A DNA stretch of 64,000 nucleotides, from NCBI GenBank assembly GCA_009823395.1, contig CM020515.1:7486489-7550488 (forward strand), in the 5' to 3' direction. The translations under genes and the position numbers were made by a program. Below the pieces are notes generated by a model that searched no databases, had not been told where the DNA came from, and saw only the letters and a program-made list of their open reading frames with translations. Below are positions 9,801-23,499 of the stretch, one piece after another (positions within the stretch are counted from its first letter, which is position 1; each line of letters begins with the position of its first letter). The DNA is from Thamnaconus septentrionalis. Taxonomy: Eukaryota > Chordata > Actinopteri > Tetraodontiformes > Monacanthidae.

Positions 9801-12800
9801 TTATTTAAATGTGAGCACAGACCGGTGGGGATGTGTAGTTGCATGTGTATATGTTGTGTTTGTGTGTGTTTTCCATAAAGATGAATGTTTATAAATTGGC
9901 TGATAAGCCAATAATATTATGCAGAGATGAAAGTCAGTGTTCTAATTGATGACTTACTTCATCCTCTCTGCCCTCAAGTGACATTTTGCTCTTCCTTTTT
10001 TTCCCTTTGGTTGTTGCGTTCTTATTATTTTTTTCTCCCACAATTTGAAAATAAATGACAAACAAATGAACAAATCGCAATTTTACCTTGAAGCGTTGTT
10101 CTCAAAATGTCCAGCGCAGAAACAGCGGAAGGATCCTTAAAGCCGCCTCTGATCAGGCCCAACAGATTAGCTAGGGCGTTGTAGACAAGCAGGTATTCTT
10201 TGGCAGAGACGTCCAAAAGCTCCGGCACTGGAACGCGCACACACACACACACACACAAACACACAAACAGGAAGTCACATGTCGCACATCCAAGAGAGCA
10301 TCTCAAGTAGAGTTCAACATCAGACTACGATTACCTTCTAGCAACCAGGCTGGAAGGGTCCCTCTGACAGTTTCCTTGTCGGCCAGCGCTGAGCCAAGAA
10401 CTCCTGCCAAGTTTCTTTATTATTATTATTATTGTTATTGAACACAAACATGCAAGTGAATGTATCTAATATGGCATTAATTATGCTATTAAAGGTACGT
10501 CTTGTAAAAAGAAATTTAAAAAAATTAATTAATCAAATAAATAAATAAATGGTCCATTGATTCCCAGTGTATGCCAACTTAGTTTTTAGGCTAGACAAGA
10601 TTTTGTGGTGTTTGAAAAATGGGTTGCAACGGGCTAAATTGCTGTTTTGACGCTAATGTCGGTGGTTTGGGTTAAATGATTTTGATTAGCACAGTGTTAC
10701 AGAAACGTTTGCTGTCTGTGGTGGCAGCTGTAGAAAATGAAGTACACCGTTTGCAAATCGTCGCAGCACTCGTGAAATGGTTGCTAGCTCCTTCCCCTAC
10801 ACAGAACTGTTTGCTTCGCGGCGTCGTGAATGCGGCACCTTGTAGCTCCACCATGTCCATCTCACTCCGCCTCTGCACCAACTCTCCAGCTTGGAATTTG
10901 CTGCCCAGCAGAGAGGTTTCAACAAAAAGCTCCATCTCTGTGAAGCCGGCCTCGTGGGGAGTCACCTCGAACCACTGCCCTGTGGGACAAATAATCTTTA
11001 TCACATTCAGCAAAATTACTAGGTAGCTCATAGACATCGATGCCTCAATGAGGCGTGTGCATAAGAAGACAGAAACCCTCGATGGGTCCGTTCTCAAAGC
11101 AGTATCTCTCAATGGCGCAGTAGACGGGGTAGGGGTTGGAGGCGTTCCTGTCAGCTTCGCCCGAGAGACGCCGTACGTCCAGCTGACAGGGAGACAAGAG
11201 AGATCATGGGCAAATGTTCTGTCGCTGGAGAAAACCCATCCGGTCGCCGCCGTACCTGTTTCATGATCCCAGCAGAGGTCAACGCCCCCCAGACGTGAGT
11301 GAGGGAAAAGTCCTCGTCCTCCGTTTTCTGCCCCAGCCAGGCCAGAGTCTCCCCCAGGCTCACTTCTGCAGTGGACAGCTTGTCGATGGACTTGCTCATG
11401 TTGGTGCTCCACTCTGGGTCACTGTACAGGAGGGACATGGACCTGACAGAAGAGCACATATGTCAAGATTGGTCCATGAGTTTGGTAAGAACATAGAATA
11501 ATTATCTAATAAATGTCATTCCCACCATGTTGACCCAGAGACCCCTCCAAAGTAGAGCAAAGTGCCCAGCAGGCCGTCCGCCTCCAACTGATGAAGGGCG
11601 CCCATTAAAGCCACGGCTGACCTCTGACCCCCACCTGAGGCCAACAGAGCGATGTGGGGAACATCGTCCTAGACAGCAGATGAGGAAACCAACATGTGTG
11701 TTACATATTTTCCAAGTTCAGTTTTAGGCCACAAATCAATCAAAGGAGAGAGCACATAATGTTCCACACCCATCTAGACAGGAGAAAGGGCATCCTTAAA
11801 CAACGAGAAAAAAAAATAATGCAGGAACATTTTTTTCCGTTTTGAAGACAGAGTGATTAGTCATGTGGAGCGTTTGCCAAATCGTCAGCGAAGTCAAACG
11901 GTGAAAGAACGACTAGCAAGTCACTGCGTGCAACAAGGATTTCCTTAAGTTGGCACTTGGCAACGATGCATGTGATTTCGAGTGCCTCCGTCTTACTGCG
12001 GTGGAGTTGATGCCGAGGCTGTTGAGCGACTCCAACACGATGTGTTTCCTCTTGTCAACATACTCCTGCTCACCAGCACACAGAGACCCAGACTGACGGA
12101 CGGGACTCTGAAAGGAAAAGACAGCAGCACAAATAAAAGTCAATTCATTCGCAAGAAACGTACAAATCCCACAAGTAAAATGCCTATTTGACAGGGACAT
12201 GTACATACGTGCAAGTTTTTGATTATAATTTATCATTTGCTGACGCATTTCAAAAGTTTTCAGCTGGGTGACAGGTTTGCGTTCAGCATGCCTGTTGACA
12301 CTCTTTTTTTCCCCCCCACCAAGTGTGTTTATTATTTTTCAAAATAGAAAAGGAAAACAAAAAACAAAAAATCATTCACACACACTGACATTCACAGGTG
12401 CAGAACTTAACAATCACAGTGTGGCTTATCAAAAGGTAAAGTAAGGCAGGACAATAAATACAATATTTATCCGGGCCAAAACATAGGTCTTCCTTCAGAA
12501 TATCTGTGATCTGTATAATAATCTACAACAACAATCTAGTTGTTTAGTTTTCCCCTCGGAAAAGACATTTCAGATTAAAAATAATAATAATAATAATAAT
12601 AACAATAATAATAATAACAATAATAATAATAATAATAATAATAAAACAAATAAAATAAATAAGTAAATATATTAAAAACAAACAAAAAAACAGACGTGAC
12701 ACAATTTTGAGCAATTACATATAGGGAGAGCAAGCCTCCAATGAATTCCTTCCCTCTAAAAACACCATAAAGGATCTCCGCGTCCTCAAAGATGGAGTAT

Positions 12801-13215
12801 TTACTCTTTACTATGAAGGTGAGTTTTTCCATTGCAAGTGATTCCGATAGTCCTGTAAGTCAGGCATTTATACTAGGTTTCGTTATGGATATCCAGGATA
12901 TTGCAATAGTATATTTAGCTTGCAACATGCAAAAAGTGATCATTGATTTTTTTGCTTTACTAAGGTTACTGTTCATAGGAAAAACACCAAGAATACATAA
13001 TTTAGGTTCTGCTGAAAGATTTCTGCCTGTAATAATCACCTCACCTCACGCCTGTTGACACCCTTAAGTGTGTATTTTCATTAGTCTATTGAGGAGACTA
13101 AGTGAATAAAACCCCCAAATTTATGTCACTAGGGTTAGGGTCCGCTGCCACTGAAAAACAGGCACTCTCCCGTCTTTGCATCTCTCACCTGACGAGCATT
13201 TGCGTTTCCCTCCAT
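6808..13215 (-). CDS. pla2g4c: Cytosolic phospholipase A2 gamma-like (PLA2G4C class)
   Basis: Group IVC-type phospholipase: hydrolyses acyl chains of membrane glycerophospholipids without a C2 domain, so independently of calcium. Thirteen coding exons join in frame (1689 nt, 562 aa): 13215-13189, 12107-11997, 11668-11526, 11442-11256, 11182-11077, 10979-10839, 10403-10335, 10227-10087, 9601-9455, 9322-9239, 8444-8290, 7658-7487 and 7013-6808. All have GT-AG borders. The oxyanion Arg62 is in SGGGQR (57-62), nucleophile Ser90 in GGVSGSTW (87-94) and catalytic Asp403 in LIDGGLLINAPYP; the spacing is close to human Arg54/Ser82/Asp385. WEWGTT and NFLYQY in exon 10 are family landmarks. Length resembles human PLA2G4C (541). 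The C-terminus ends QVKSV and lacks the cysteine-rich prenylation motif of the human protein. The exon 1 ATG gives MEGNANARQ; a good 3' splice site at 13241 suggests a separate 5' UTR exon. Fish carry several paralogs, so the C designation is by class. Confidence 0.93.
8835..8990. repeat. Degenerate minisatellite in cPLA2 intron
   Basis: About seven imperfect repeats of a unit of about 20 bp, of the type AATAAAGTGGAAATTTTGTG, lie in the intron between exons 10 and 11. Confidence 0.6.
12581..12643. repeat. (TAA)n microsatellite in cPLA2 intron 1
   Basis: Runs of AATAAT triplets broken by AAC units, in the first coding intron. Confidence 0.95.
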
Positions 13216-14829
13216 GTTCTCCTCAGCCTCCACCAGCACTCCTACAGCAGAGAGCCAAAGCAGCGCTGGCAAAAAACCTGTTGCCCCACCTTGCATGGCA
13301 GCCGCACAAACGTTTAACCCTTTCCTGCTCTTGAGAAGCTCCCCCTAAACAGCTAAATGAGGGTCTTGCCCAAGTAAATCTGCCCGGACGTTGCCTGTGG
13401 ATTCCTCTTACATACTCTAGTTGAGCAGGAAGGGATGTTTCTCAACATCAGCCAGATGTCAATTTCCAACCCCAGTGTGGCAAACAAGGAACGGAAATTG
13501 GGAAGTGCCATTTTGTGAAAGAGGTCGTGAGGCCACACGGGGCCACATGTAATAACAAGTGGGGGTTCAGTGGCAAATAAGCAGTACCCCTTTTTTCTGT
13601 GCACAGAAAACAAGGTGGTACAGGACAGGCAAAGAACAAGCCTCGTCTTCAGCCTGCTCCTTTTTTTGTTTACAGAGTTGGCTCAATTTTTTTTGCTGTA
13701 TAGAGAATATACCGCACAAATTTGTTTTTAAGTATTTTTTTTTTCTTTTTTGTCAGTTGATAGCACGCAATTTCAGCGTTGTACGCTGCAAACAAAATAA
13801 ACGATTAATTCATTCATTCCACTGCATTCAGTGCATTTTGAGGTACAGAGGGCAAAAGAAAAGACAGTTATGAGCGTGCAATAAATCCTCTTGATTTATT
13901 GATATTCTCCATTTTATTTATTTTGTCCTTGAGAGAAAAAAAAAAAAGCGAAATCCATTGCTGTGCTGATAATGGCAGCATTGTTGGCCTGGCGCCTGCA
14001 ACATTAAGCCCCGTCAACTATGAAACGCAACGGCCCCTGAATGCGGGTGGCGGTTGGTGCAACAAGGAACAAGAGGACAAGGTGTGCCTGGGCGTATTTC
14101 CTCTCCACCGTCAAGTACATTTAAAATGAGGAGTCTCTACATCGTGGAGCAGCCAGGACGTGATCAAAGCATTCACGGTTTGCGTCTGCTCATCTGCATA
14201 AAATGAAATAAAAATAAGTACGCACGGCTGCCAGGGGTGCACAGATACTGGCGCAGTCGGTAGTGCCTGTGTGCATCCGAACAGAAGGGCAGAATAGCAA
14301 AACACTCTTTTCACACACACGACCAGTAGAAAGTTTGGTCACAACCTTCTCATGCAATTTTATTTATTTATTTTTTTTATCTTCGCAACTTTCTACACTC
14401 CAGATAGATACTGAAGAAATCAAATATATGAGCGAGATATATGTAATTATGCAGCAAAGAAAAACACGTTAAATAACTCTAAATATGCTTTTTATGAAAG
14501 GTGGCTATTTTGAAGAATATTTGAGTTATTTTGAAGAATGTTTGAGTTATAGAATATGTTTCAGATATTTTACACTTTTATTGTTTCCTACATAATTCCA
14601 TGGTGCTCATACATAGTTTTGATGCCTTCAGTGAGAAACTGCAACGTCAATAGTCATGAGAGCAAAAGAAAAGACATTAAATTCATAGGGTGTGACCAAA
14701 CTTTTGACTGGTATTGTATTTCTGACCATAAATTCTCAGTGGAAGAAACCTGTGTGCAAGCCCATCTCTCAAGAAAAAAATCATCATTGAGATCAGGAAC
14801 ATTGTACAAAACAAAACTGCGGGGGGAAA
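13216..14829. other. cPLA2 5' flank and intergenic DNA
   Basis: Contains the presumed 5' UTR of the phospholipase gene just above 13215. No CpG-rich promoter or coding exon that I can support lies further out; the open frames are short and without domains. Confidence 0.4.
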
Positions 14830-15010
14830 AACATGAGAAAGAAGAGGGCACACAATGGTTTGGTGAGGATCACTTGCAGCAAGAAGGTTGTGGGTTCAAT
14901 TCTGGGCCTGGGGTCATTCCGTGTGGAGTTTGCATGTTCTCCCTGTGTCCGCGTGGGTTCTCTCCGGGTCGTTTGCCCCTCACCCTTTGTAGATCACCCT
15001 GACTTCCTCA
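14830..15010 (+). mobile_element. SINE fragment with conserved core
   Basis: A B-box-like GGTTCAATTCTGGG is followed by the strongly conserved fish SINE core GTGTGGAGTTTGCATGTTCT and CGTGGGTTCTCTCCGGGT. The 5' tRNA-like head is partly visible (GGTTTGGTGAGGATCACTTG) and the 3' tail is missing. The element is decayed and truncated. Confidence 0.7.
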
Positions 15011-16664
15011 GAACTCTTCCAGGGAATCCAAACTTGTTTCAACAACCCCGAACCAACCAACAAACCGGTTTTGAGGTCAAACAATTGTCAAGTCAAAGGT
15101 GAAAAAAAAACCAAAACAAGTTACCTTTTAGATTCCCTAAATCTAGTCACTCAATTTAATTGCATCACCACCGTGTTTCCTGTGGAAAACCACAGTCTTT
15201 GAGTCTCTCCAGCGCTTCCAACGGGATCGTCCGCCTCCCACACAGACACACTTGTAATCTCCTGGTATTTGCTCAGCAAATTCGCCAGATGACACCGAGA
15301 TCAGAAACACTGCCAAGAGGTTGAGATTAGCCGACTCGGAGATAAGGTCCGGCATGCGGCTCGTGATTAGACGTCACTCTCAGAGACTTTGCCCTTTATT
15401 ATGCTGAACCTTTAGCCTTGATATTATAATAGGTTTAAGGTTTCCGGGAATTATATTAGCATCAACCTCCTCAACAGATGATATTAAGGAGGACGTTGTA
15501 AGAGAGAGCTAAACATATTTGCTCGTCTCTAAATGTGTCCACTTTTACTGGAAAGGTGGACATTTAAACTTGAATTTGAATGGGAACAAACTGGTTTTAC
15601 TGCCAAAGTGGCATCTGCATGATGCGCTTGCTTTTACACTTTACTTTGGAGGATGACAGGAGCAAACGCTCTCATCTCATCTGCTTGAACCAGAATGACA
15701 GTGTGCAGTTCATCCAAGTTTCCTCACAAGGTCGGCAGCTGACTAACATTTATCATTTAGCAGAAAGCACGAGTGAGGCAGTCAGACAAAAGCAAATTCT
15801 TTCCTCTGTACAGTGCAGTGTGATAATTGTGATGAGATCTCATGTTATGTTCACTGCAAAGGGAATAATTTGCAGTCAAGCGAACAAACTCTATTAGGTT
15901 TTCAGTGAAGATGCCAAAATTAAATCTGTGTATGTTTTAATGATACAAATATTTGTAATCATGAGAATTTCCATATTATTATTACAAGTATTTACAGGAA
16001 GTCATTTCTCCTGGAATTACTCGCGAGCTTGGAATCAAGTGCACGCTGGTAGAACTGGAGGAAGCAGTTCCTTTCTCGTTGCTGACATCAATGTTTTCCA
16101 TCAGCATTTAGTTCTGCAAATAATAACATCTTAATATGCGGCACCCAGCTGTAAATTTTGAGAGGAAAGTTTGCTAAGACAGATGGTCACTGAATTAATA
16201 CGTCTTTCAAGGCACAATTGTCAGTGTGGAGCCGTCCTATTATTAAACACTTCTTGCAAATAATAACAGGAGACACCGGGAGGCACAATGCAAAAGAAGA
16301 ATCATACTTGATGTTTGAATCAGGAAAACAAGACAAAACAGCACATGCCTGCCAGCTGATGTTGACGAGCTAACAAGGTCACGCTGAGCCACCTTCATCC
16401 TATAATTAGAGATTGTTTTGTTTTTGCTTTTCAACAGCACAGCTTTGACTGTGTCGTGCACAACTGTGCGAAATGAAACAACAAAAATCTGCATTACCTC
16501 GATCTGATGACACAACTCAAAATGATGGTCGTTATTTGTTGTTTTAGTGCTGTCACCATTTTTATTTTTTTTCCTGCCTTCTTCTTTCCAGGATTCAGTT
16601 CCTCATATTTCACTCTGGGGTCTGGAGAGTTCAAACAGGTTCGGTGGCTCTGCTGTTGCCGGGG

Positions 16665-16681
16665 TTAGGGTTAGGGTTAGG
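16665..16681 (+). repeat. Short interstitial telomeric repeat (TTAGGG)
   Basis: Two full TTAGGG units plus TTAGG, preceded by a GGGG run. This is too short to be more than a fossil or chance tract. Confidence 0.8.
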
Positions 16682-17915
16682 TTATGCCGCATTAGAAACT
16701 GTGCGTTGTCAAACTCAACCTATACACACATACAGTTTCTTTAAAAGTCAGAACCAGTCGAGAGAAAAACAATCAGCAGCTGCCGGTATTTCGTTATGGT
16801 CCTTCCACTTGTACAAACACTAGAATAGTATATTTGTAGTTGAGCCAAGATTGTTTATGCATATGTGACCGTACGATAAAGTGCCTTAAATTTAACACAG
16901 TACCAGTAAAAGCCACTATTATTTTTCGTTTTTCATCCCTGATAAATTGTAAACGAAAAGGTTGAGGACATGGCCTCGCGTGTGAAATTGTTTTGTTTTT
17001 TGTTGTTGTTTTTTTTACTGTATTTTGGCGCCATCAAGTGAAATAGAACGAACAGTGCACGCTTGAAGGCTGTAACTTTACACATGTAAAAATCCAAATC
17101 CTTTTTCACCCATGAAGCCTTTCTTTGCGTCACTGGCTGCATTCAGCATGTGAAATGATGTTTAGGTTTCACTATACTTGAAAGTAACCAGCAGACAAAA
17201 CTTTATCGTACATAAATATTGCCTGTACCACCAGTTGATTTTTATTTTTATTTGATTTGATTTGATTTTTTTCGTTATGATTAGCTGAATTGAATGTTTT
17301 GATCTTCGATACTTCTCGAAATAAATATTTACCACATAGAAGAATAAATACCCATTTGTTTTACTTTATGAGTGGAGGAAGTTTAATTTAACCTGCCCTC
17401 AATTGATTATTTGCAGCTGCGCTGATTTATGTTGGCCACCGGAGGGAGGTAGAACACACCATCATCAACAACAAGCTAGCGCTCCGAAAACACTGACGTC
17501 AACATGCAACAATTAAAGGGACATACAGGAATAAAACAGCTTTTCAAAAATAAAAAAAAATTAGCAAGACGATGATGAGGCCCAAATGAACGGAAGTCTA
17601 AAACGTTTGCGTTTTCAACGAGACAACAAGCATGCACATCGTTAGCATAAACTCAAATAATGAAGAACTTTTGGACTCCTTTCACTTATTAAAACTGACA
17701 GTGATCCGCTTCCTGTTACTAAGCTTATTTCGAAGGCCCAGTGTTTATCATGTCAAATCGGAAATAGAATGCAGCTCATGAAACTGTGTTAGCCTATCAG
17801 AACTCTGCCTGTGCCTATAGGGATAGCAACAGCATCTGGACTCTTTCTCATTTGAATGAAATTGGAACTACAAAAGAGCATGCTTGTTGTTTGGTGGACC
17901 AGTTGTCTTGTGAAA

Positions 17916-17941
17916 AACAACAACAACAACAACAACAGCAG
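17916..17941 (+). repeat. (CAA)n microsatellite
   Basis: About eight consecutive CAA triplets ending in CAGCAG. Confidence 0.95.
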
Positions 17942-19751
17942 TACTATTTGACCACTGACCTCTGTTCTCTTTGGTCTTTCATTCGCACTTGTGGTGTCCT
18001 CCTGACCGCAGATCTCCTTTCAGTCGTCTTCCTGCATCCTTCCTCTTCTCTGCCGAGCGACGCCCAAAGTTGTTTCCTTGGCTTGAAGGGAGTGATTTAA
18101 GGCTAAACACACTGTTATGATAAGAGTTTAATTTAGTTTTGCCATCTTTAAATATGTTCAAAGCCAAACCAGAGAAACACGAGCAGCTGACTGACAAAAA
18201 GAATTTAATAATTGAGCAAATGACCAGCATAGGCGGAAGAAATTCACACCAAATCTCATGCCAGGAAGTGCACCCTACTGTGTCATCCGTCCAAGACTTT
18301 CTCTGCCTGATTCATTCTCCGTGAAAGTGGTTGAGGGACATGAAACTGGAAAAATGGCCGAGAGCTGGCAAGCTTACGGTGAGAACGATGAGGCTCAATT
18401 AGCCTGAGAAAATAAACTTTTGCAGGATAACTGTGTGCTTGTAGGTGATCGATGGGCACTTACAGAGAATATTTGATGTGACGAAATGCAGAGTGTTGGC
18501 GCAACCATTACCAGAGTGCCCTGGGGATGCATTTCCCCCTCTGCGTGACAGTAAATAGTCAGGGACGAAGGGCAGGAGTTCAACTGACAGCTGCAGGGCT
18601 AAGAAGCTGAACTGTGGAAGAGAAGAAAAAGATGCATGGACCTTAACAGTAGAGGTGACCTTCATTTCTTCTTCGGAAAGGGGTCTTATTTCAATTTACC
18701 TATTAAATTGTCATACTTGAAGAGGCAACTTCCACCCCGTAATTAAAAAAGGCACTGAAGCAGATAAAGACTGAATAGGGAAGAAACGCAAGTGTGTGTG
18801 TTCCCCTTTTGTTCTTTGCTGTTGAAGCTTCTGCTGGTTCTGCCAGTGATAAAAACCTGAGTGATTAATTTTTGAAAATGCGGCGTGATAAGGGACTTTC
18901 AGCACGCTCATTTAAATTCTGACTGTTAGAAATCAACCAGCTACGGCTGAAAATTGTTTTCCCTTTGAAAGAAATAAAAACTTTTTTTTTACCCTTTTGC
19001 AAACTGTGCATGTCTCCCACACAGTGGTTGTTGCCACATTATCTCCGCTGACGAACATGATGGAAATACATTTTCAGGGATGATAATTGCATTTTGTGCA
19101 AAATAGTTCGCATTTAAGCTTTGAACACACAAGAAATAGCAAACCCTTTGAAGACACGGTAGGGACAAGACAGTCAAAAAGTATTGTTGGGAAATCAACA
19201 ACTGATGTAAGCATTCAAACTAATGCTAATGTGACTTGTATTACAACAGAGCTTTCACATTTTTATATCATAGCGTTTTTCAACCTTTTGTTCAGTCTGT
19301 CAAGTAAGCAAGGGCCTTCAACATTCTAGCGGACCTATATCATAGCCCAAGTCATTATGCTTAGCCTGCTTTAATGAATATTGATCCAGGAGAGTGCTTA
19401 GTCTTAGTCTAAACCGACTTGTGCTTTGGTGTTGCCCAAGGATGGGTTATTGGTCTTTGGGTTAATTGATTTTGCCATATGGACATATGTTAAGTCAATC
19501 TAAAGGTGTTTTTAATCATTATTATGCAGGTGTTCGCTGATTATGCTTTGAAGTTTAAATAATATAAAGTCGTCAGATTTCAAAAAAAATGCATAAATGC
19601 TAAATGGCACCGTTTGCTCCATCTCAGAGTGTTTCGAAGACAAATTATGGTCTCGGATCTCCACCCTTCCAGCTAGACAGAATTCTTGGAATCCTGTTTT
19701 TTGCCTTTGTGTGCTTTTTCCAGCTAAAAGAGTGACGCTAAATTACGGCCT

Positions 19752-20115
19752 ATGATGTCTCAAACAAAGACGGAAACGTCAAACCCTGCTTTTAGGTCCT
19801 CTCGTCTTGATTATAGTGACTGCCTTTTTGCATACTTCCTCCTTTTGCATACTGCGCACTTAACAAACTTGACTGGATCTGCAGTCTCCAGTCCTCCAGA
19901 TGGTCTTCACTGCCTCTTTGTCCTCTTCAGAATTCAATTTAAGGTCCTTGTGGGCACATTTAAGGCTTTGCATGGTCAGGCAGCGGCCTACATTAGAGGC
20001 CTGCTGCAGTCCTGTGACGCTCGTACGCCTGTCCTGATCAACCGCTGGTTGCTCGTTGAATCCCGACTAAAAGAGACGGTGCTGTTAAAGTTGTGGGGGT
20101 GCAGACCCAAGAATG
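19752..20115 (+). mobile_element. L2-like LINE ORF2 C-terminal fragment
   Basis: The plus-strand frame contains SSRLDYSDCLFA, then FRIQFKVLVGTFKALHGQ and RLLVESRLKE-like text. These match in order the region just C-terminal to the RT catalytic core of vertebrate L2 LINEs (SRLDYCN...YRIQFKILLLTYKALNG...). Internal deletions remove the expected HWLPV segment. It is a dead fragment, although an open frame of 278 codons runs through it and beyond into non-LINE sequence. Confidence 0.7.
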
Positions 20116-22250
20116 TTTTCCCACTGAATCAACGATCTCTGCACACTAATAGACACAAGCACACCTTTGAAGAGCAGATTCTTGGCCTCAATTCAGATAT
20201 GTTTTGGGATGTTACATATCCTGACTGGCACTGCAGTTTTCCTGAGATGACGCCCAGTGACGCGGCCTTATATCTGCTGATCTTCCTCTTTGGGTGCAGC
20301 CAGCCTGACGATCTATCAAATCTGTCAGGTCAGCCACACTCCCTGCTGTGTGATGGCCTCTGGAGGAGAAAGACCCAGGTGCACGCGAGCACGAAGGCAC
20401 CCTCGTCTCGAAAGACGGTGCTTCGGGCCCGGTTTGGAATTTTTTTATTACCGGCTTGGTCCGGCCGATTAAGGACACATCACAGGACGTGTTCTGAGGA
20501 AGACGGCAGTGCCAGTCGAAACGTGTCTCAAAGCTGTGCAACATCTCAACAGTTCTCTGAAGAGAAGAACAAGAAATGGTCAATTTGAAGATGAAGACAA
20601 AATGTTTAATTTTCTTTTTTTGCATCAGTGATTTGTATTAGTGCCAATTACGACATCAGGAATTGTTGTAAAGACATTTCACACATTTTTCACTTTCTGA
20701 GAAAGATTCATGAGGCCCTTTGTCCTAAAAACAAACAAACAAACAACAAAAAAAACACAAAGAAATAAACTAACAATCAAACAGTTGAAAGGTGTTCGTT
20801 CCTCCTGTTTCTTGACCTGTGGCCGAGTTCATAACAGCCCTGCACAACAAGGTACGTTCATTTCATGTTCCGCTCTACCCAGGAAAATCTGCTTGCCACC
20901 TTGAGTGGACTGGTTAAAACACAGGACTCGGCAAATCTTGGAGGCCATTTCCTGTCAGCAGGCCAAGTTAACTGGAAGCTGATTGTCATCGTCATTACTG
21001 GCAGACGTTTTTGTTACACTGCCCCCTCCCAACCACCTAGCAACGCATGAAGCCATCTGTTCACCAGACATTCCTGCAGAGAAGCTGGATGGCGAGGAAA
21101 GCTAGATAAAAAAGTAACCTAATGACTATTGTTCTTCATCTTAATGAGGAAGTTTTTTTTCTTCTGCTATTCAATTTAATTTGGTTGCAAAATCATAACT
21201 TGATGCGCCAATCTGCTGGATTTATTTCACGTCTGTCTGGGTTCGAGCACGTTAAAACCAGTGAAGTGAGAAAATGAAAAGTACCTCCAAAGTAGGACAA
21301 TCGCATCTCTTGACATCCCTTGACGCCAGTTAACTGCCCGGATCATGCAATTGGTGCACTCCATGCACTGCCGTGCAATGTGCCGCAATACACCACAGTG
21401 TTTACATATTTTTTTCAAAGCTATTCTGGATTAAAAGAGTTCCGGCTGCTCCACTTGTATGGCTCTAATAAGACGCCAACATTGCAGCATTGTGACTGTA
21501 GTGGCCGTCGTTGGCAGCCTTACTAACAAGCTTCATGTTTTGTCACAACCAGACCACTTGCGGTAGATCCCGCCTCTTTCTTCTGAAAAGATGCTGATTG
21601 GCCAAATCATACCCTGACCAGCTGAAAAACATTTGCATTTAAGAGTCTGAATTCAAGACAGAATTCAGACCAGCTGCCGTATATAGTTAAATGATACCAT
21701 AAGGTTAAGTTGTTAATTTTTAAGAAAAGAAAATATTGCTTTTCTGTTTTTTCTCTTCGACCCAGGATGGTATACATAGATTTTTATCATAAATTAATAT
21801 AGATTTTTTTTCTTATTATTTCATTAATAAATCTTCACTTGTACAGAAAATCTTTAAGGCTCAGTTAAAATACATCAGTAACCCTAGTTGATACCAAACC
21901 AACATCAAAGTGTGTCAGTTTAATGGAGCCATTTGTATCTGTTCTAGGGCTTAATAGGCACTTCTTCCTCTGCTTTCGCCAGTGTGGCTTTGCATGCTGC
22001 GCAGTGGCAGCTGAATCAGTGACCTTGCTACGGAGCCTGCAGGGGATACACTCACAGACACACACATCCGCAACCGGGAGTCATGTTGCCTTATGTCATC
22101 TCCAATCTTCCTGCCCTACTAATGTAGATTTTATTTTTTTCCCCATGACCAAACACGTCTCCCCACCTCACCATCACTCCCCCTCCTCACTCTTTATTTT
22201 TTACTCTTCTCTCTTTTAGTTAAAACACAGATGCAAAGAAGTCAACACAC
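20116..22250. other. Intergenic, repeat-derived
   Basis: No gene supported. The short motif GAGGAAGACGGCAG...GTCGAAACG at 20497-20522 resembles a segment seen in many fish intergenic repeats, but I cannot name the family. The remainder is unassigned. Confidence 0.35.
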
Positions 22251-23499
22251 AGTGAACCCAGCATGTTGTCCAATGTTTTTATTTGCTGTGTAGGTCTTGA
22301 TATATATCTATATATATACATACATATTTACATATACTCGCCACACTTCATTTAACCTTAGCAAACCAAGAGACAAACAGATGCGGATGTGAGCAGCTGC
22401 GGGAAGGAGCGTGGTTACGCACGGACACGGTGCTCATTCATCGACCGGCGAGTTGACAGCATCACCAACCCACCGACAGCGATGAATGTGGACCGGGAAC
22501 CTGCCCAGTAAAGTAGCATTTCACCTTTGACTGACTCCAACCGAGGCATCAGCCAGCGTCAAAATCGTGGAGCACATGAAAAAAAAAAAAAAAAAAAAAA
22601 AAAGGGAACAATTTTTTCATTCAAAACACTTTTTAATTATTTTCCTTGACGCCCACTCGTAATCTTGAGTAATGTCTGCTGTTAATTGAACAATGCAAAA
22701 GCACAATGGCTTTTATTGCGGCGAGGCATTAAAGTTTAAAAAAAGAAAAAGAAAAACTTCCAAGATAATTTGCCTCGCTTTTCTTGCCTCAACATTGTCT
22801 GTCACCACGCTGGAGCACATCATAATCGTCGCTGCATACAAAGGCGCCGCCGTCAAGCTGTAATTAAATTAGACTTCACGTGCAAATTGACTTTAACAGG
22901 GGGAAAAAACCTGAGACAGCAGACGGGCCTTGTCTCGATCGTTTGTCACGACGGCGAGATGCTCGTTCCTCGACTTTACGCCGTGGAGCCGCTTTTCGAA
23001 GAGCCGATGCAAGATTGTGCGCTAAAGCTGCAGCTGCTCTGTTTAATTTGTTTGGAGTTTGATGATCTTGTTTAAAGGGAAAACAAGAATTCTAACAACA
23101 CGGTCTACAGAATTCTTGTTAAATTGTTTCCTGACGCCGTGTTTCTCTTGCTTCTTTTTTCAATTTCCTTTCACTTTTCACAAAGTATCAATTGAAACAC
23201 GGAGTACCGGATATCAACCCTTTATGATGTCACAAAAGGCACTGATATCTCAGCTTACACTACACTACTACGCTCATTGACAAACAGTCCCAATGAGGCA
23301 GGTGTCTCTCCAGCTGCCTGAGACCAGCTTGTTTCTTGAAGACAGAAAACAAACCAAAAAATATCACGTTTTTGACAGGAGGCACTAAACAGAGGGCTAA
23401 ACACCCTGCATTTTGGGATCGTTAGCCCCACGAGGCTGCTTCAACTGCTACTGCACTGGTAGAATTTGTCCGAAACCTCATCGCGGAAGTTCAAAGTGG
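22251..23499. other. Intergenic with poly-A tract
   Basis: Holds a TA-rich stretch at about 22300-22340 and a 25-base A run at 22579-22603. An AATAAA on the minus strand at about 22274-22280 could be a polyadenylation signal, but no coding exon was found upstream of it. No gene supported. Confidence 0.35.

Larger units (their letters stand above)
15011..19750. other. Gene-poor intergenic region
   Basis: No protein-coding exon supported. Moderately AT-rich DNA with scattered simple repeats. A 26-bp stretch near 18400 bounded by splice-like sites on the minus strand was noted but has no coding support. Confidence 0.4.

Noticed and set aside
18395..18425. 26-bp exon-like segment on the minus strand
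   Set aside because: Acceptor and donor match only loosely and no coding frame or partner exon supports it.
19752..20588. 278-codon frame as a real gene
   Set aside because: Its first third is a decayed L2 LINE fragment; the rest has no family resemblance.
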